DNA from: JBKEAJ01 sp047974415 | GTDB taxonomy: Bacteria > Bacteroidota > Bacteroidia > Bacteroidales > Prolixibacteraceae | Length of the DNA stretch: 64,000 nt | Assembly (NCBI GenBank): GCA_047974415.1 | Contig: JBKECH010000057.1 | Location: 1-64,000, forward strand | Direction of reading: 5' to 3' | Shown here: one piece after another, positions 35,257 through 44,182 of the stretch | Position numbering within the stretch: the first letter of the stretch is position 1 | How the letters are laid out: every line of letters begins with the position of its first letter | Position numbers and translations under genes: made by a program | The notes under the pieces: generated by a model | Told to the model about the DNA's origin: nothing | Databases searched by the model: none | What the model saw: the letters and a program-made list of their open reading frames with translations, nothing else

Positions 35257-36111
35257 ATGAAAGTAGAAATAAATAAATCTTCAGGCTTCTGCTTTGGAGT
35301 GATAAACGCAATTAAAACGGCAGAAAGCAAATTAAATGAGCATGGTAATATATATTGTCTAGGAGATATTGTTCATAATAGCGAAGAAATAGAAAGGCTG
35401 AAAAGAATGGGATTAATTGCTATAAATCACGACGAATACTACAAATTGCAAAATTGCACTGTGCTACTTCGAGCACACGGCGAACCACCACAAGTGTACG
35501 AATATGCCACGCAAAATGGCATACAGCTATTTGATGCCACCTGCCCAGTTGTCCTGAGTCTGCAAAAACGAATTAGGCGCGAACACAGCGCAATTGCCGA
35601 CACCGATGCCCAAGTGGTCATATATGGAAAACGAGGCCATGCCGAGGTAATAGGTCTGAATGGGCAAATTGGAAATAAAGCAATAATAGTGCAAGATAAA
35701 TCGGACATCGAAAAGATAGACTTTTCAAAACCGATACAGCTATTCTCGCAGACCACACAACCCATCGATGGGTTTAACAATCTTGTAAAGACTATAAATG
35801 AAAAAAAAAGAGAGTCAGTAAAAATAAATGATACAATATGCCGACAAGTTGCTAATAGGGTGCCAATATTAAAAAAATTTGCAAAAAACTACCAAACGAT
35901 AATATTTGTGTCGGGGAAAAAAAGTTCCAATGGCAAATTCCTTTATGAAGTATGCAAAAAAGAAAATCCTCAGACACATTTTGTATCGTCAATAAACGAG
36001 ATAGACGAGGATTGGTTCGATGATGTCGATACGGTGGGTATTTGTGGAGCAACTTCTACACCACAATGGCTTATGGAGAGTGTAAAAGCACACATAGAAC
36101 AAAAATATTGA
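35257..36111 (+). CDS. ispH: 4-hydroxy-3-methylbut-2-enyl diphosphate reductase
   Basis: Iron-sulfur enzyme for the last step of the MEP isoprenoid pathway, making IPP and DMAPP. The conserved cluster-binding Cys are seen in SSGFCFGVINA, DATCPVV and VGICGATSTPQWL. LGDIVHNSEE, RAHGEPP and FSQTT are further signatures. The 284-residue length is normal. It starts 27 nt after the broken barrel gene. ispF, another MEP gene, is elsewhere in this window (39305-39784). Confidence 0.96.
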   Translation: MKVEINKSSGFCFGVINAIKTAESKLNEHGNIYCLGDIVHNSEEIERLKRMGLIAINHDEYYKLQNCTVLLRAHGEPPQVYEYATQNGIQLFDATCPVVLSLQKRIRREHSAIADTDAQVVIYGKRGHAEVIGLNGQIGNKAIIVQDKSDIEKIDFSKPIQLFSQTTQPIDGFNNLVKTINEKKRESVKINDTICRQVANRVPILKKFAKNYQTIIFVSGKKSSNGKFLYEVCKKENPQTHFVSSINEIDEDWFDDVDTVGICGATSTPQWLMESVKAHIEQKY

Positions 36112-36310
36112 TGACTAAAAAGCGGTAAATGAGAGATTAATGCCAAGTTTGCTGTTGTCTGTAAATGTCAACTCAAGATATCAGTTTTTTGAAAAAGTTT
36201 AATTGCCATACTTATGACGACAATTGCAATTCTAGGCAGAAGGACGTGCCCAAATAAAAGAAATCGGTAGTCTAGAAAAATATATTTAAATTTGCCCCCT
36301 GAAAAAAATA
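36112..36310. other. Spacer after ispH
   Basis: No gene is seen in these 199 bp; the R2-related leaders follow. Confidence 0.4.
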
Positions 36311-36391
36311 ATGAAACGAACCATTAGAACCAGTTTTCACACACAAATATGATTGTATTGGCAAGGTACATGCGACAAAAACAAAACATAA
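36311..36391 (+). repeat. R2-related leader, copy D, with micro-ORF MKRTI
   Basis: A 13-codon frame (36311-36352) reads MKRTIRTSFHTQI. Its DNA aligns with the leader of the small T9SS-sorted gene (copy C, 51861-51932): ATGAAACGAnCCATnAGAnC at the start, then ATGATT and TTGGCnAGnTACA in the downstream part. It lies directly before copy B. Confidence 0.6.
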
Positions 36392-36507
36392 AATACATGA
36401 AACGAGCCATGGCGGTAGGCTTTAAGCTTTCCGACACACAGGCGAATGATTAACCCCGCAAAAGTCTAAAGCCTATAGCTTACAGCTTATTGCAGAATTA
36501 TAAACAC
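36392..36507 (+). repeat. R2 leader repeat, copy B (upstream of the FKBP lipoprotein)
   Basis: Nearly identical to copy A and ends exactly at the ATG of the next gene. It contains an 18-codon micro-ORF at 36397-36453 (MKRAMAVGFKLSDTQAND) and a perfect 9-bp inverted repeat (36416-36424 with 36467-36475) that encloses the micro-ORF's end and stop codon. Confidence 0.85.
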
Positions 36508-37032
36508 ATGAAAAACACAACAATTATCATCTTACTATTTACCACAATGTTCTACTGTTGTAATGATGATGTAGAACCGCGTACCCCTGAGCAAGAAGAT
36601 CATGAATTTAAAGAATTTGTAAATCGCATGGAAGACGAGAAAAAAATAACTTTAGAGCAGACTCAAGATGGACTATACTATTGCTTCGATACATTGGGAA
36701 ACCCTGATTACCCTATTGCGATTGGAGATTCGATAATAAGCCAATACACACTAGTCAACATTGCGAATGGGTACGTAATTGATGGAACAGGAAGTGAAAG
36801 AACATTCAATTTTGTATATGGAGGACATGACGACACGAGCCTTATTAAGGGCTTCAATTACTCGGTTGGAATGTCAAGACTCCATTCAACAGGTAATTTT
36901 TTATTCAAGTCTGATTTGGCATATGGTAGTACTGGGAGTGGATATATAGAACCTTACTCCTCGCTTTATTTCCAAATAAAAATTGTTGATATCTATAGGA
37001 ATGGCGAAAGTTTGACAGAGCAAGATAAATAG
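36508..37032 (+). CDS. FKBP-type peptidyl-prolyl isomerase lipoprotein, GldI-like
   Basis: Periplasmic lipoprotein that should catalyse proline isomerisation of envelope proteins. The signal (MKNTTIIILLFTTMFYCC) has a lipobox-like end with Cys at about residues 17-18. The C-terminal FKBP fold (about 75-165) ends with the typical GSGYIEPYSSLYFQIKIVDI strand. The size and layout (174 residues) fit the gliding-motility isomerase GldI of Flavobacterium; orthology is not proven. The start is the ATG at 36508 because repeat R2 ends there; the longer frame begins at a TTG in the repeat. Confidence 0.8.
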   Translation: MKNTTIIILLFTTMFYCCNDDVEPRTPEQEDHEFKEFVNRMEDEKKITLEQTQDGLYYCFDTLGNPDYPIAIGDSIISQYTLVNIANGYVIDGTGSERTFNFVYGGHDDTSLIKGFNYSVGMSRLHSTGNFLFKSDLAYGSTGSGYIEPYSSLYFQIKIVDIYRNGESLTEQDK

Positions 37033-37068
37033 CATCTGTCTATCAATGCTTAGAATGGAACATAGAGA

Positions 37069-37431
37069 ATGAATGATACCATAGTTGTAATAATAATTGG
37101 ACTACTGGCTGGGCTGTTAGGAGGAACACTCGGTATTGGAGGAGGTATTCTTGTTATTCCTGCATTGGTAATGCTTCTAGGATTTTCGCAGCATGAGGCT
37201 CAAGGGACCTCTATTGCCTTTATGATACCGCCGATAAGCCTCTTAGCAGCGTACAACTATTGGAAGAGTGGTTATGTCAATATTAAATATGCCACAATAA
37301 TAGCAGCATGCTTCTTCGTTGGCTCGTATTTCGGTTCTCAGATAGCTATTTCTATTTCTGAAACAATGATGAAAAGGACATTTGGCGTATTTATGCTCAT
37401 TGTCTCATTAAAGTTTATCTTTTCAAAATGA
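37069..37431 (+). CDS. Half-size TauE/SafE family permease
   Basis: Membrane protein of the sulfite/organosulfonate exporter family. It is 120 residues with four likely helices, about half of a full TauE/SafE protein. The N-terminal GLLAGLLGGTLGIGGGILVIPAL and QGTSIAFMIPPISLLAAY motifs are the family's repeat signature. Half-size members probably dimerise. The ATG of the next gene overlaps its stop as ATGA. Confidence 0.82.
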   Translation: MNDTIVVIIIGLLAGLLGGTLGIGGGILVIPALVMLLGFSQHEAQGTSIAFMIPPISLLAAYNYWKSGYVNIKYATIIAACFFVGSYFGSQIAISISETMMKRTFGVFMLIVSLKFIFSK

Positions 37432-38609
37432 AGGAACAAATAGCCAAACTAGCAAAAAAAATATTTGATGATGTGCTTTCTATAAGACGTCATTTACACA
37501 AGCATCCCGAATTGTCGTTCGAAGAGAAACGCACCTCGGAGTTTATATGCAGAGAGCTAGATAATATAGGGGTTCCATATAGAAGAGGGATTGCAAATTA
37601 CGGCATACTTGGTATTATAGATACTGGCAAAAAAGGCAAAACGATAGCACTTCGAGCAGATATGGACGCTCTGCCTATACAAGAGAGTAATGCTTGTAGT
37701 TATAGGTCTGTAAATAAAGGCGTTATGCACGCCTGTGGGCATGATGTGCATAGCGCAAATCTGCTGGGGACGGCGCGAATTTTAAACGAACTTAAATCTG
37801 AATTAAAGGGCAAAATATTACTTATATTTCAGTTGGGCGAAGAGTCTTTCCCTGGAGGCGCAAAATTGATGTTAGAAGATGGCTTATTCGATGAGTATCA
37901 ACCAGATCTAATAATAGGAATGCATGTCTATCCCGAGATGGATGCTGGAAATGTAGGCTTCAGGCCAGGTATGTACATGGCATCTGGCGACGAGGTCCAC
38001 CTCACAGTTCGAGGAAATGGAGGACACGCAGCGCTTCCTAATAAACTTACTGATACTGTCCTCGCGAGTGCTAGCTTAATAACAGCCTTGCAACAAGTGG
38101 TAAGCCGAAATGCCCCTCCATCAGTGCCGTCAGTGTTGTCATTTGGTAAATTTATTGCCAATGGGGCAACTAATATTATCCCCAGCGAGGTTACTATATC
38201 AGGCACTTTTAGAACTATGGACGAAGAGTGGCGAGCTGTGGCTAAAGAACGTATTGAAGAAATTGCCAAGTCGGTATCGGTGGCGCATAGGGTGAGTTGC
38301 GAAGTGAAGATTAATCATGGCTATCCATTCTTGGTAAACGATGAGAAAAGCACCCTTTGGGCAATGACGAAAACCAGGGAAATCCTTGGCGACGATAAAA
38401 TACATACACTGGATATAAGAATGACTTGCGAGGATTTTGCTTATTATTCCCAACTGTTTCCTGTGGTATTTTTTAGACTCGGAACAAAAGAGCCATTCTC
38501 ATCAAGTGTCCGTTCTTTGCACACCGCCGAGTTTGATATTGATGAGAGCGCCCTGTTGACAGGGATGAAAACAATGTCATGTTTGGTGTGCGAATATCTA
38601 ATGAGTTGA
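37428..38609 (+). CDS. M20 family amidohydrolase (hippurate hydrolase/aminoacylase-like)
   Basis: Metal-dependent amidase that removes an acyl group from an N-acyl amino acid; the substrate is unknown. ADMDALPIQE and MHACGHDVHSANLLGTA carry the metal-binding Asp, Cys and His residues of the M20D type. RGNGGHAALPNKLTDTV is the dimerisation-domain motif and MTCEDFAYYSQLFP the C-terminal metal site. The 393-residue length is normal and no signal peptide is seen, so it is cytoplasmic. Translationally coupled to the TauE-like gene. Confidence 0.92.
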   Translation: MKEQIAKLAKKIFDDVLSIRRHLHKHPELSFEEKRTSEFICRELDNIGVPYRRGIANYGILGIIDTGKKGKTIALRADMDALPIQESNACSYRSVNKGVMHACGHDVHSANLLGTARILNELKSELKGKILLIFQLGEESFPGGAKLMLEDGLFDEYQPDLIIGMHVYPEMDAGNVGFRPGMYMASGDEVHLTVRGNGGHAALPNKLTDTVLASASLITALQQVVSRNAPPSVPSVLSFGKFIANGATNIIPSEVTISGTFRTMDEEWRAVAKERIEEIAKSVSVAHRVSCEVKINHGYPFLVNDEKSTLWAMTKTREILGDDKIHTLDIRMTCEDFAYYSQLFPVVFFRLGTKEPFSSSVRSLHTAEFDIDESALLTGMKTMSCLVCEYLMS

Positions 38610-38613
38610 TTAT

Positions 38614-39303
38614 ATGGATTTTTTGTTGGATGATAAGCGTAGTGATGAGAATTTCAAGAAAATTCTACACGAAATTCCCAAATTTAAGAATGGCGAAGTT
38701 GTCAGACAAATGAAACAACTGGGAGTTGAATTTAAATGCAACTACGGAGTTTCTTTACCTACGCTGAGAGAAATGTCAGCAAGGTATGGCAAGGATCATG
38801 TTCTGGCACTTAAACTGTGGAATAAGCAGTGGCGCGAAACTATAATACTTGCTACAATGTTGGACGAGAGCGAAAAGGTTACAGAAGAGCAAGTAGATTA
38901 TTGGCTAAAAAGTGCTAATTCTATGGAAGTTGCTGGATGTATGTGCCAATATATGATGGTAGATTTACCCTTTTCCTACGCCAAAGCCTTTGAATGGTGC
39001 AGAGGTAAGAAGTTTATTGTTAAATATGCAGGGATAATATTAACTGGACGCCTATCTCTTGTTGATAAGGATGCAATAGATGATATGTTCGAGCCATTTT
39101 TTGAAATGCTGATACCCTTGGCAAAAGACCCGAACTTGCACAGACCATTGTTTGATACTTTAGAGAAGATGTCTAGGCGCAGTGCAGAGTTACGAAGCCT
39201 GGTGATTTATCATTGCAAAGGCATTGGGAGTTCAACAACAAATAGCGATTGTATAATATTTATGAACGAGGTGCTTGAGTTTTTGTCGCTTAGGGATTGT
39301 TGA
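38614..39303 (+). CDS. DNA alkylation repair protein, AlkD-like
   Basis: All-helical HEAT-like repeat protein of the DNA alkylation repair family (PF08713 type), which in characterised members removes alkylated purines. LPTLREMSARYGKDHVLALK, WRETIILATMLDE and FVKYAGIIL-like FIVKYAGIILTGRL are repeat signatures. The 229-residue length is normal. The Asp and Trp residues needed for glycosylase action in AlkD cannot be assigned with certainty. It begins 4 nt after the amidohydrolase stop. Confidence 0.85.
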   Translation: MDFLLDDKRSDENFKKILHEIPKFKNGEVVRQMKQLGVEFKCNYGVSLPTLREMSARYGKDHVLALKLWNKQWRETIILATMLDESEKVTEEQVDYWLKSANSMEVAGCMCQYMMVDLPFSYAKAFEWCRGKKFIVKYAGIILTGRLSLVDKDAIDDMFEPFFEMLIPLAKDPNLHRPLFDTLEKMSRRSAELRSLVIYHCKGIGSSTTNSDCIIFMNEVLEFLSLRDC

Positions 39304-39304
39304 G

Positions 39305-39784
39305 TTATATGTCTTTCATTACGAGTGCTGTAGCGTAAACAGCAATACCTTCTTCTCTACCAACAAAACCTGTTTTTTCGGATGTTGTCGCTTTAATTGA
39401 TATCTGCGATACATTGGAGTTCATACATCTAGCTAGGGTCTTTTCCATCTCAGGAATATAAGGGTTTAGCTTTGGTCTTTCGGCGCATATTGTAATGTCC
39501 ACATTTCCTAGGGAGTACCTCTCTTTACTTATTAATCTGTAGGTCTTAGTGAGCAATATTGTACTGTCGATATTTTTAAACTCTGCGTCGGAATCAGGGA
39601 AGTGAAAGCCAATATCTCGGAGTTTTAAAGAGCCTAGAAGCGCATCGCAAAGTGCATGTATAACAACATCACCATCGGAATGTGCAACTGTACCTTTTTC
39701 ATGAGGAATGGTAACTCCTCCCAAAATTAAAGTCTCCCCTTCTGCAAGACGATGCATGTCATATCCAAAACCTATTCTAATCAT
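39305..39784 (-). CDS. ispF: 2-C-methyl-D-erythritol 2,4-cyclodiphosphate synthase
   Basis: Zinc-dependent MEP-pathway enzyme. FGYDMHRLAEGETLILGG, HSDGDVVIHALCDALLGS, DIGFHFPDSDAEFK and KATTSEKTGFVGREEGIA are the family motifs, with the DxH zinc ligands in GYDMH. The 159-residue length is normal. Its ATG overlaps the porV stop as ATGA, so it is coupled to porV. The ispF-porV pairing recurs in T9SS-bearing Bacteroidota. Confidence 0.96.
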   Translation of the reverse strand: MIRIGFGYDMHRLAEGETLILGGVTIPHEKGTVAHSDGDVVIHALCDALLGSLKLRDIGFHFPDSDAEFKNIDSTILLTKTYRLISKERYSLGNVDITICAERPKLNPYIPEMEKTLARCMNSNVSQISIKATTSEKTGFVGREEGIAVYATALVMKDI

Positions 39785-40842
39785 GCTCTGTTTTTTATAG
39801 ACCCAAAATCGAAAGATAAAGTAAACCTCAGAGTGTTAGCAAGTGGGCTGTTTTCTGTTATAGCTATGAGGTAGGAGAAATCTAGATTAAAAGCCCCTAC
39901 GGCAATCCCAGCCCCTAACGTAACATATTGTTTGTTTCCCACCTCGGGCGACTCGTAGAAATATCCAGTTCTCACCGCAAATTGTTTGTTGTATTCGTAT
40001 TCTGCACCTAAGCTGATACTTATTTCTTTAAGCAAGTCTGTATTGTCGTCAGTGCGAGGGATTAGTAATTTATTAAATTCGATACCTGTGTTTAATTGGT
40101 TCATAGACCTAAAATTGTAACTGTAGTTGGTTCCTAATCCCAAAGTTGTTGGTATGAAATGCTTGTTAGCACCATGGTCGTAAGATATTCTACTACCAAT
40201 GTTTGCTAGATTTATGCCAGCAGAAAAATTATCATCTTGTTTTTTATTTCTTTTGTTTGAGTTGTAATAGAAACCGATATCTGCAGAGTACGCATTCCCA
40301 GGGTAGATGTTTTCTTGAGTAGTGCCAGCACTAGACCTTATGTACCTGATGGCTACTCCCCCAGAAATGTGATTAGAAAGCATCATATAATATCCCAAGT
40401 CTGTAGCAAATTCGTAAGGGTTTTCAATGCCTACAGAAATATTGTTCTCGTTGGTAAGCTTAAAATCACCCCAATTAAAATATCTTATAGAAGCACTTAA
40501 TCCTTGACGCTCATTTATTTTAGCATATCCTGTCAAATAAGTTAGATTCATGTCGTCAGACATGTTTCTTAACCATGGAGAGTATGATAAGGAAACACCT
40601 CCGTGAGAGTTTATAAAAGCATATTTAGACACGTTGTGGGCTTGAGAGTTTATGTCGGGAGAGGTAGCTATGCCTAAATCTCCCATTCCTCCAGAACGAG
40701 AGTCGGGGGATATGTTGAGAAATGGAACTGCCGTATTTGTTCTGACGGAACCATCCGTAGCTATTTGTGCGTTTACACTAACTCTAATGCAAAGCATCAC
40801 TAGCGATACAACAAACGTATAAGTAATGTTTTTCCTTGTCAT
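39781..40842 (-). CDS. porV: T9SS outer-membrane shuttle protein PorV (LptO)
   Basis: Outer-membrane barrel of the FadL-like type that carries cargo from the SprA channel to the PorU sortase. The signal peptide ends near RVSVNAQ. AVPFLNISPDSRSGGMGDLG, then NVSKYAFINSHGGVSLSYSP-type residues, is the PorV signature. The C-terminus ends with a beta strand (NTLRFTLSFDF). 353 residues, slightly shorter than the better-known P. gingivalis protein. gldJ is on the other side of the divergent promoter region. The usual neighbour porU is not between them. Confidence 0.92.
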   Translation of the reverse strand: MTRKNITYTFVVSLVMLCIRVSVNAQIATDGSVRTNTAVPFLNISPDSRSGGMGDLGIATSPDINSQAHNVSKYAFINSHGGVSLSYSPWLRNMSDDMNLTYLTGYAKINERQGLSASIRYFNWGDFKLTNENNISVGIENPYEFATDLGYYMMLSNHISGGVAIRYIRSSAGTTQENIYPGNAYSADIGFYYNSNKRNKKQDDNFSAGINLANIGSRISYDHGANKHFIPTTLGLGTNYSYNFRSMNQLNTGIEFNKLLIPRTDDNTDLLKEISISLGAEYEYNKQFAVRTGYFYESPEVGNKQYVTLGAGIAVGAFNLDFSYLIAITENSPLANTLRFTLSFDFGSIKNRA

Positions 40843-41085
40843 TATAAACTGTTATTTCGAGTGGGTTAATGTGAAACGTCAGTCTTGCATAAATTATTAT
40901 CTGTTTACAAAGATAAATAAATACCTGGATAAAACCTGTTTTATGCGGAGGACTTGAGTGGCGAGCTTATGTTTCAATTTGTGTTTGTCCTTGATTATGT
41001 TCAATTTGTGTTTGTGTTTGCCCTAGTTGTTGATATGTTTTTTAATAAAAAAAGCAACTCTGCAATAAAATACAATATTGTTAGT

Positions 41086-41093
41086 TATATTTG
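41086..41093 (+). promoter_or_regulatory. -7 box for gldJ
   Basis: TATATTTG lies 26 nt before the ATG at 41120 and downstream of the longer frame's ATG at 41078, so the later start is favoured. Confidence 0.6.
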
Positions 41094-41119
41094 TAGTCAA
41101 AATAATTTTATATACTGTT

Positions 41120-42589
41120 ATGAATTTGAGGATTTTGATTCTTGTTGCAATGGTGTTCGTCTTATCAGCCGTGAGTGGCTGCAAGTCAAGAGGTAAAAAG
41201 ACAGCATCATCTACAACAGGATGGAAATATAACGACCCTAGTAACGGAGGTTTCCAATACAGAGCTGGTTATAATCAGCCTACTGGTCCAGGTTTAGTAT
41301 TTATCGAAGGAGGAACATTCTACATGGGGAGAAGCGAAGAAGACGTTATGCAGAAGTGGAATAATATGCCTCGGAGGGTCTCGGTAAACTCCTTCTATAT
41401 GGATGAAACAGAAGTCCGAAATATAGACTACAAAGAGTATATGTATTGGATTAATCGTGTCTATCCCGAGGATAGGGCTTATTACGAAAAAGTTCGTCCC
41501 GATTCATTGGTTTGGCGTAGTGAGCTGGCATATAACGAACCCTATGTGCAAAATTATTTTACTCATCCTGCTTACGCCGAATATCCAGTTGTTGGAGTAT
41601 CGTGGGAACAAGCTGTTGAATATTGTAAATGGCGAACAGACAGGGTTAACGAGCACATGCTGGCAAAAGAAGGGGTAATAGAAATGAGTGGAGAACAAAG
41701 TGGCGAGAGCTCTTTTACAACAGAAGCCTATACTGTGGGTAAGTATACCCCCACAGAAGGTAAGAATCCCGTGACGGATGCGGAAGGGAATACTAGAAGA
41801 GCAACTGTCGAAGATGGATATATGAATGAGGACTATAGATTGCCAACAGAAGCTGAATGGGAATATGCCGCATTAGGTATTTTGAGTGATGATGAGCTTA
41901 TTGAAAGTCGGAACTTGTACTCTTGGTCGGGCTCAAGCCTTAGAGTATCTACTGGGAAGAAGAAAAATAGAGGTAAAATGCAATCCAACTTTGTGAGGGG
42001 AAGAGGAGACTACATGGGTACAGCTGGAGACCTAAATGATGGAGGAGCTATTCCTATAGATGTCTCTTTGGGGACTCCAAATCAATTTGGATTGTACAAT
42101 ATGTCAGGGAATGTAAACGAGTGGGTTCTAGATGTGTATAGAGCTATGAACTCTTCGGATGTTGAGGATTTTCAGCCTTATAGAGGTAATGTCTTTACAG
42201 AAGCCCAAAGAACAGAAAACGGAGAGCTAGTCTTTGATGAGCATAATCGGATTAAGTATGATACGATAAGAGATGTAAGAAATTATAGAGATGGTGATTC
42301 GCAGTCGCAAATTGTGCAAGGAGGGAAATGGCTGGAAGTTGACAGTATTGCAAACACCTCTACTATGTATGTTCAAGCGGAAGGTTCGCGTCTGATGTCT
42401 TCTAACATAACTGATAAGACACGAGTTTATAAAGGTGGCTCATTTCTAGATCGGGCCTATTGGTTGGTGCCAGGAGCTCGTCGGTATTTAGATCAGGCTG
42501 AAAGTAGAAAAGATATAGGATTTAGATGTGCTATGACAAGAATGGGTTCTGTAACTCAATCAAAAAAAGGAAATAGAAAGAAAAACTAA
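41120..42589 (+). CDS. gldJ: Gliding motility lipoprotein GldJ
   Basis: Outer-membrane lipoprotein of the gliding/T9SS apparatus, with a formylglycine-generating-enzyme (SUMF1)-like fold. Starting at 41120 gives a lipoprotein signal (MNLRILILVAMVFVLSAVSG, then the lipid-bearing Cys at residue 21). TGWKYNDPSNGGF and then GGTFYMGRSEEDVM, PRRVSVNSFYMDETEV, YPVVGVSWEQA and RLPTEAEWEYAA are the sulfatase-modifying-domain motifs of GldJ/GldK. TGWxYNDxxNGGF points to GldJ over PorK/GldK. In Flavobacterium, gldJ is followed by porU and porV; here it diverges from porV and is followed by phoH. Confidence 0.88.
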   Translation: MNLRILILVAMVFVLSAVSGCKSRGKKTASSTTGWKYNDPSNGGFQYRAGYNQPTGPGLVFIEGGTFYMGRSEEDVMQKWNNMPRRVSVNSFYMDETEVRNIDYKEYMYWINRVYPEDRAYYEKVRPDSLVWRSELAYNEPYVQNYFTHPAYAEYPVVGVSWEQAVEYCKWRTDRVNEHMLAKEGVIEMSGEQSGESSFTTEAYTVGKYTPTEGKNPVTDAEGNTRRATVEDGYMNEDYRLPTEAEWEYAALGILSDDELIESRNLYSWSGSSLRVSTGKKKNRGKMQSNFVRGRGDYMGTAGDLNDGGAIPIDVSLGTPNQFGLYNMSGNVNEWVLDVYRAMNSSDVEDFQPYRGNVFTEAQRTENGELVFDEHNRIKYDTIRDVRNYRDGDSQSQIVQGGKWLEVDSIANTSTMYVQAEGSRLMSSNITDKTRVYKGGSFLDRAYWLVPGARRYLDQAESRKDIGFRCAMTRMGSVTQSKKGNRKKN

Positions 42590-42636
42590 ACATTTTGCCA
42601 AGGCAAAGGGTTTTACGTCTATTATTATCTAGGTTG

Positions 42637-42720
42637 TGCACCTGAACGCCGTAGACGAGTAGTTTAACCCCAATAAAACAAAACTCTTGTTTTGAATGGA
42701 TAGAACTGCGATGCAGGTAG
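42637..42720 (+). repeat. R3 degenerate repeat, copy 1
   Basis: Opens TGCACCTGAACGCCGTAG and contains CTTGTTTTGAATGGA and GCGATGCAGGT, shared in order with 49177-49312 but with many changes and a shorter middle. Confidence 0.5.
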
Positions 42721-42767
42721 ATTGGTACATATTTTGGGTGTTACTCCAATAATTAAATATATCGACT

Positions 42768-44078
42768 ATGAAAAAAACATTTGTGTTAGACACCAACGTA
42801 TTACTGCACGATTATGAGTGTCTGAGTAAATTTGAGGATAATGATGTGGTTATCCCTATATGCGTACTTGAAGAACTAGATAACTTTAAAAAAGGACAAG
42901 ATTTATTGAATTTCCAAGCGCGTCACTTTGTGAGGGTCTTAGAAGAACTTATTGGGGATGATTTGTTTGGGGGAGGAGTGTCGCTAGGCGAAGGCAAAGG
43001 CAAACTCAAGGTTGAAATAAACACGCCAAAATCAGAATTGATAACAAACGCATTTAAAGAGAATACGGCAGATCATAAAATATTGGCAACCGCCGAAAGC
43101 TTGCTAAAAAGCAATGTTGACTCGGTAATTCTTGTTACAAAAGATATAAACCTGCGACTTAAAGCAAAAGCACTAGGTATACCTTCGCAAGACTATAAAA
43201 ATGACAAAGTTAAGGATATATCTGTCTTAGAAAAACCTTTTCTGGAAATTTCTGTAGACGATAATAGTCTAATAGAAGAATTATACGACAAACATGAGAT
43301 TCCTGCCGACAAGATGTTCTATGAAGATGGATTTGAAAGCAATCAGTTTGTAGTGCTGAATGGTCAGTCGGATGCTCTCGGCATATACAATAAGAGCGAA
43401 AATGTGATAAAACTGGTAGAAACTCATACAGCTTACGGTATTAAACCACGTAATGCAGAACAAAAATTCTGTTTAGACGTACTTTTAAATCCTGATATTA
43501 AGCTAGTGTCTATTTCAGGAAAGGCAGGCACAGGAAAAACTCTATTGTCCCTTGCTGCTGCTATGTCGCAACACGAAAGGTATGATCAGATTCTATTGGC
43601 CAGACCTACAATGGCTTTGAGTAATAAGGATTTAGGCTTTTTGCCAGGCAATATAAAGGAGAAGATGGACCCCTATATTCAACCTTTATTTGATAATCTG
43701 GGAGTGATAAAAAAGAACTTCAATCTGAAATCGCAAGAGTACGCCAAAATTCAGGAATTGCAAGATGACGATAGACTGGTAATTACTCCTCTTGCATATA
43801 TACGTGGACGTTCATTGTCGAATGTGTATTTTATTGTAGATGAGGCACAAAATCTCTCTCCGCACGAAGTTAAAACAATTATCACTCGTGCAGGCGAAAA
43901 TGCTAAGATTGTATTTACGGGAGATATTCATCAAATAGATTCGCCGTATCTCGATATGGAATCCAATGGACTTTCATATCTTGCAGAGAGAATGAAAGGA
44001 CAGGAGCTATTTGCACATGTTAACCTAATAAAAGGAGAGCGTAGCAAGTTGGCAGAGTTAGCAAGTAATTTATTGTAG
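42768..44078 (+). CDS. PhoH family protein with N-terminal PIN domain
   Basis: A fusion of a PIN-type nuclease (about residues 1-150: FVLDTNVLLHDYE, ICVLEELDNFKKG, DHKILATAESLL, ILVTKDINLRLKAK) with a PhoH-type ATPase (about 220-436: Walker A GKAGTGKTLLSLAAA, LARPTMALSNKDLGFLPG, VYFIVDEAQNLSPHE, TGDIHQID). The acidic residues of PIN are present. PIN-PhoH (PhoH2/VapC-related) proteins can act as ATP-dependent RNA helicase-ribonucleases; the target here is unknown. Confidence 0.93.
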   Translation: MKKTFVLDTNVLLHDYECLSKFEDNDVVIPICVLEELDNFKKGQDLLNFQARHFVRVLEELIGDDLFGGGVSLGEGKGKLKVEINTPKSELITNAFKENTADHKILATAESLLKSNVDSVILVTKDINLRLKAKALGIPSQDYKNDKVKDISVLEKPFLEISVDDNSLIEELYDKHEIPADKMFYEDGFESNQFVVLNGQSDALGIYNKSENVIKLVETHTAYGIKPRNAEQKFCLDVLLNPDIKLVSISGKAGTGKTLLSLAAAMSQHERYDQILLARPTMALSNKDLGFLPGNIKEKMDPYIQPLFDNLGVIKKNFNLKSQEYAKIQELQDDDRLVITPLAYIRGRSLSNVYFIVDEAQNLSPHEVKTIITRAGENAKIVFTGDIHQIDSPYLDMESNGLSYLAERMKGQELFAHVNLIKGERSKLAELASNLL

Positions 44079-44182
44079 GGTTGTAAGGCCTGTATTGATC
44101 TGTGTAATATAGACTTTGGGCGTTATACAAGAAAGCCCGAACTATGGACGGAAAAGCAATTGGAACTTACATTGAATATAAG
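44079..44182. other. Start of the 1-kb gene-free spacer between phoH and dsbD
   Basis: No gene or terminator is seen. The spacer continues with a small inverted-repeat element, decayed coding-like sequence and R1 copy 3. Confidence 0.4.

Noticed and set aside
41078..41119. Upstream ATG for gldJ
   Set aside because: It lies before the -7 box and spoils the lipoprotein signal that the ATG at 41120 gives.
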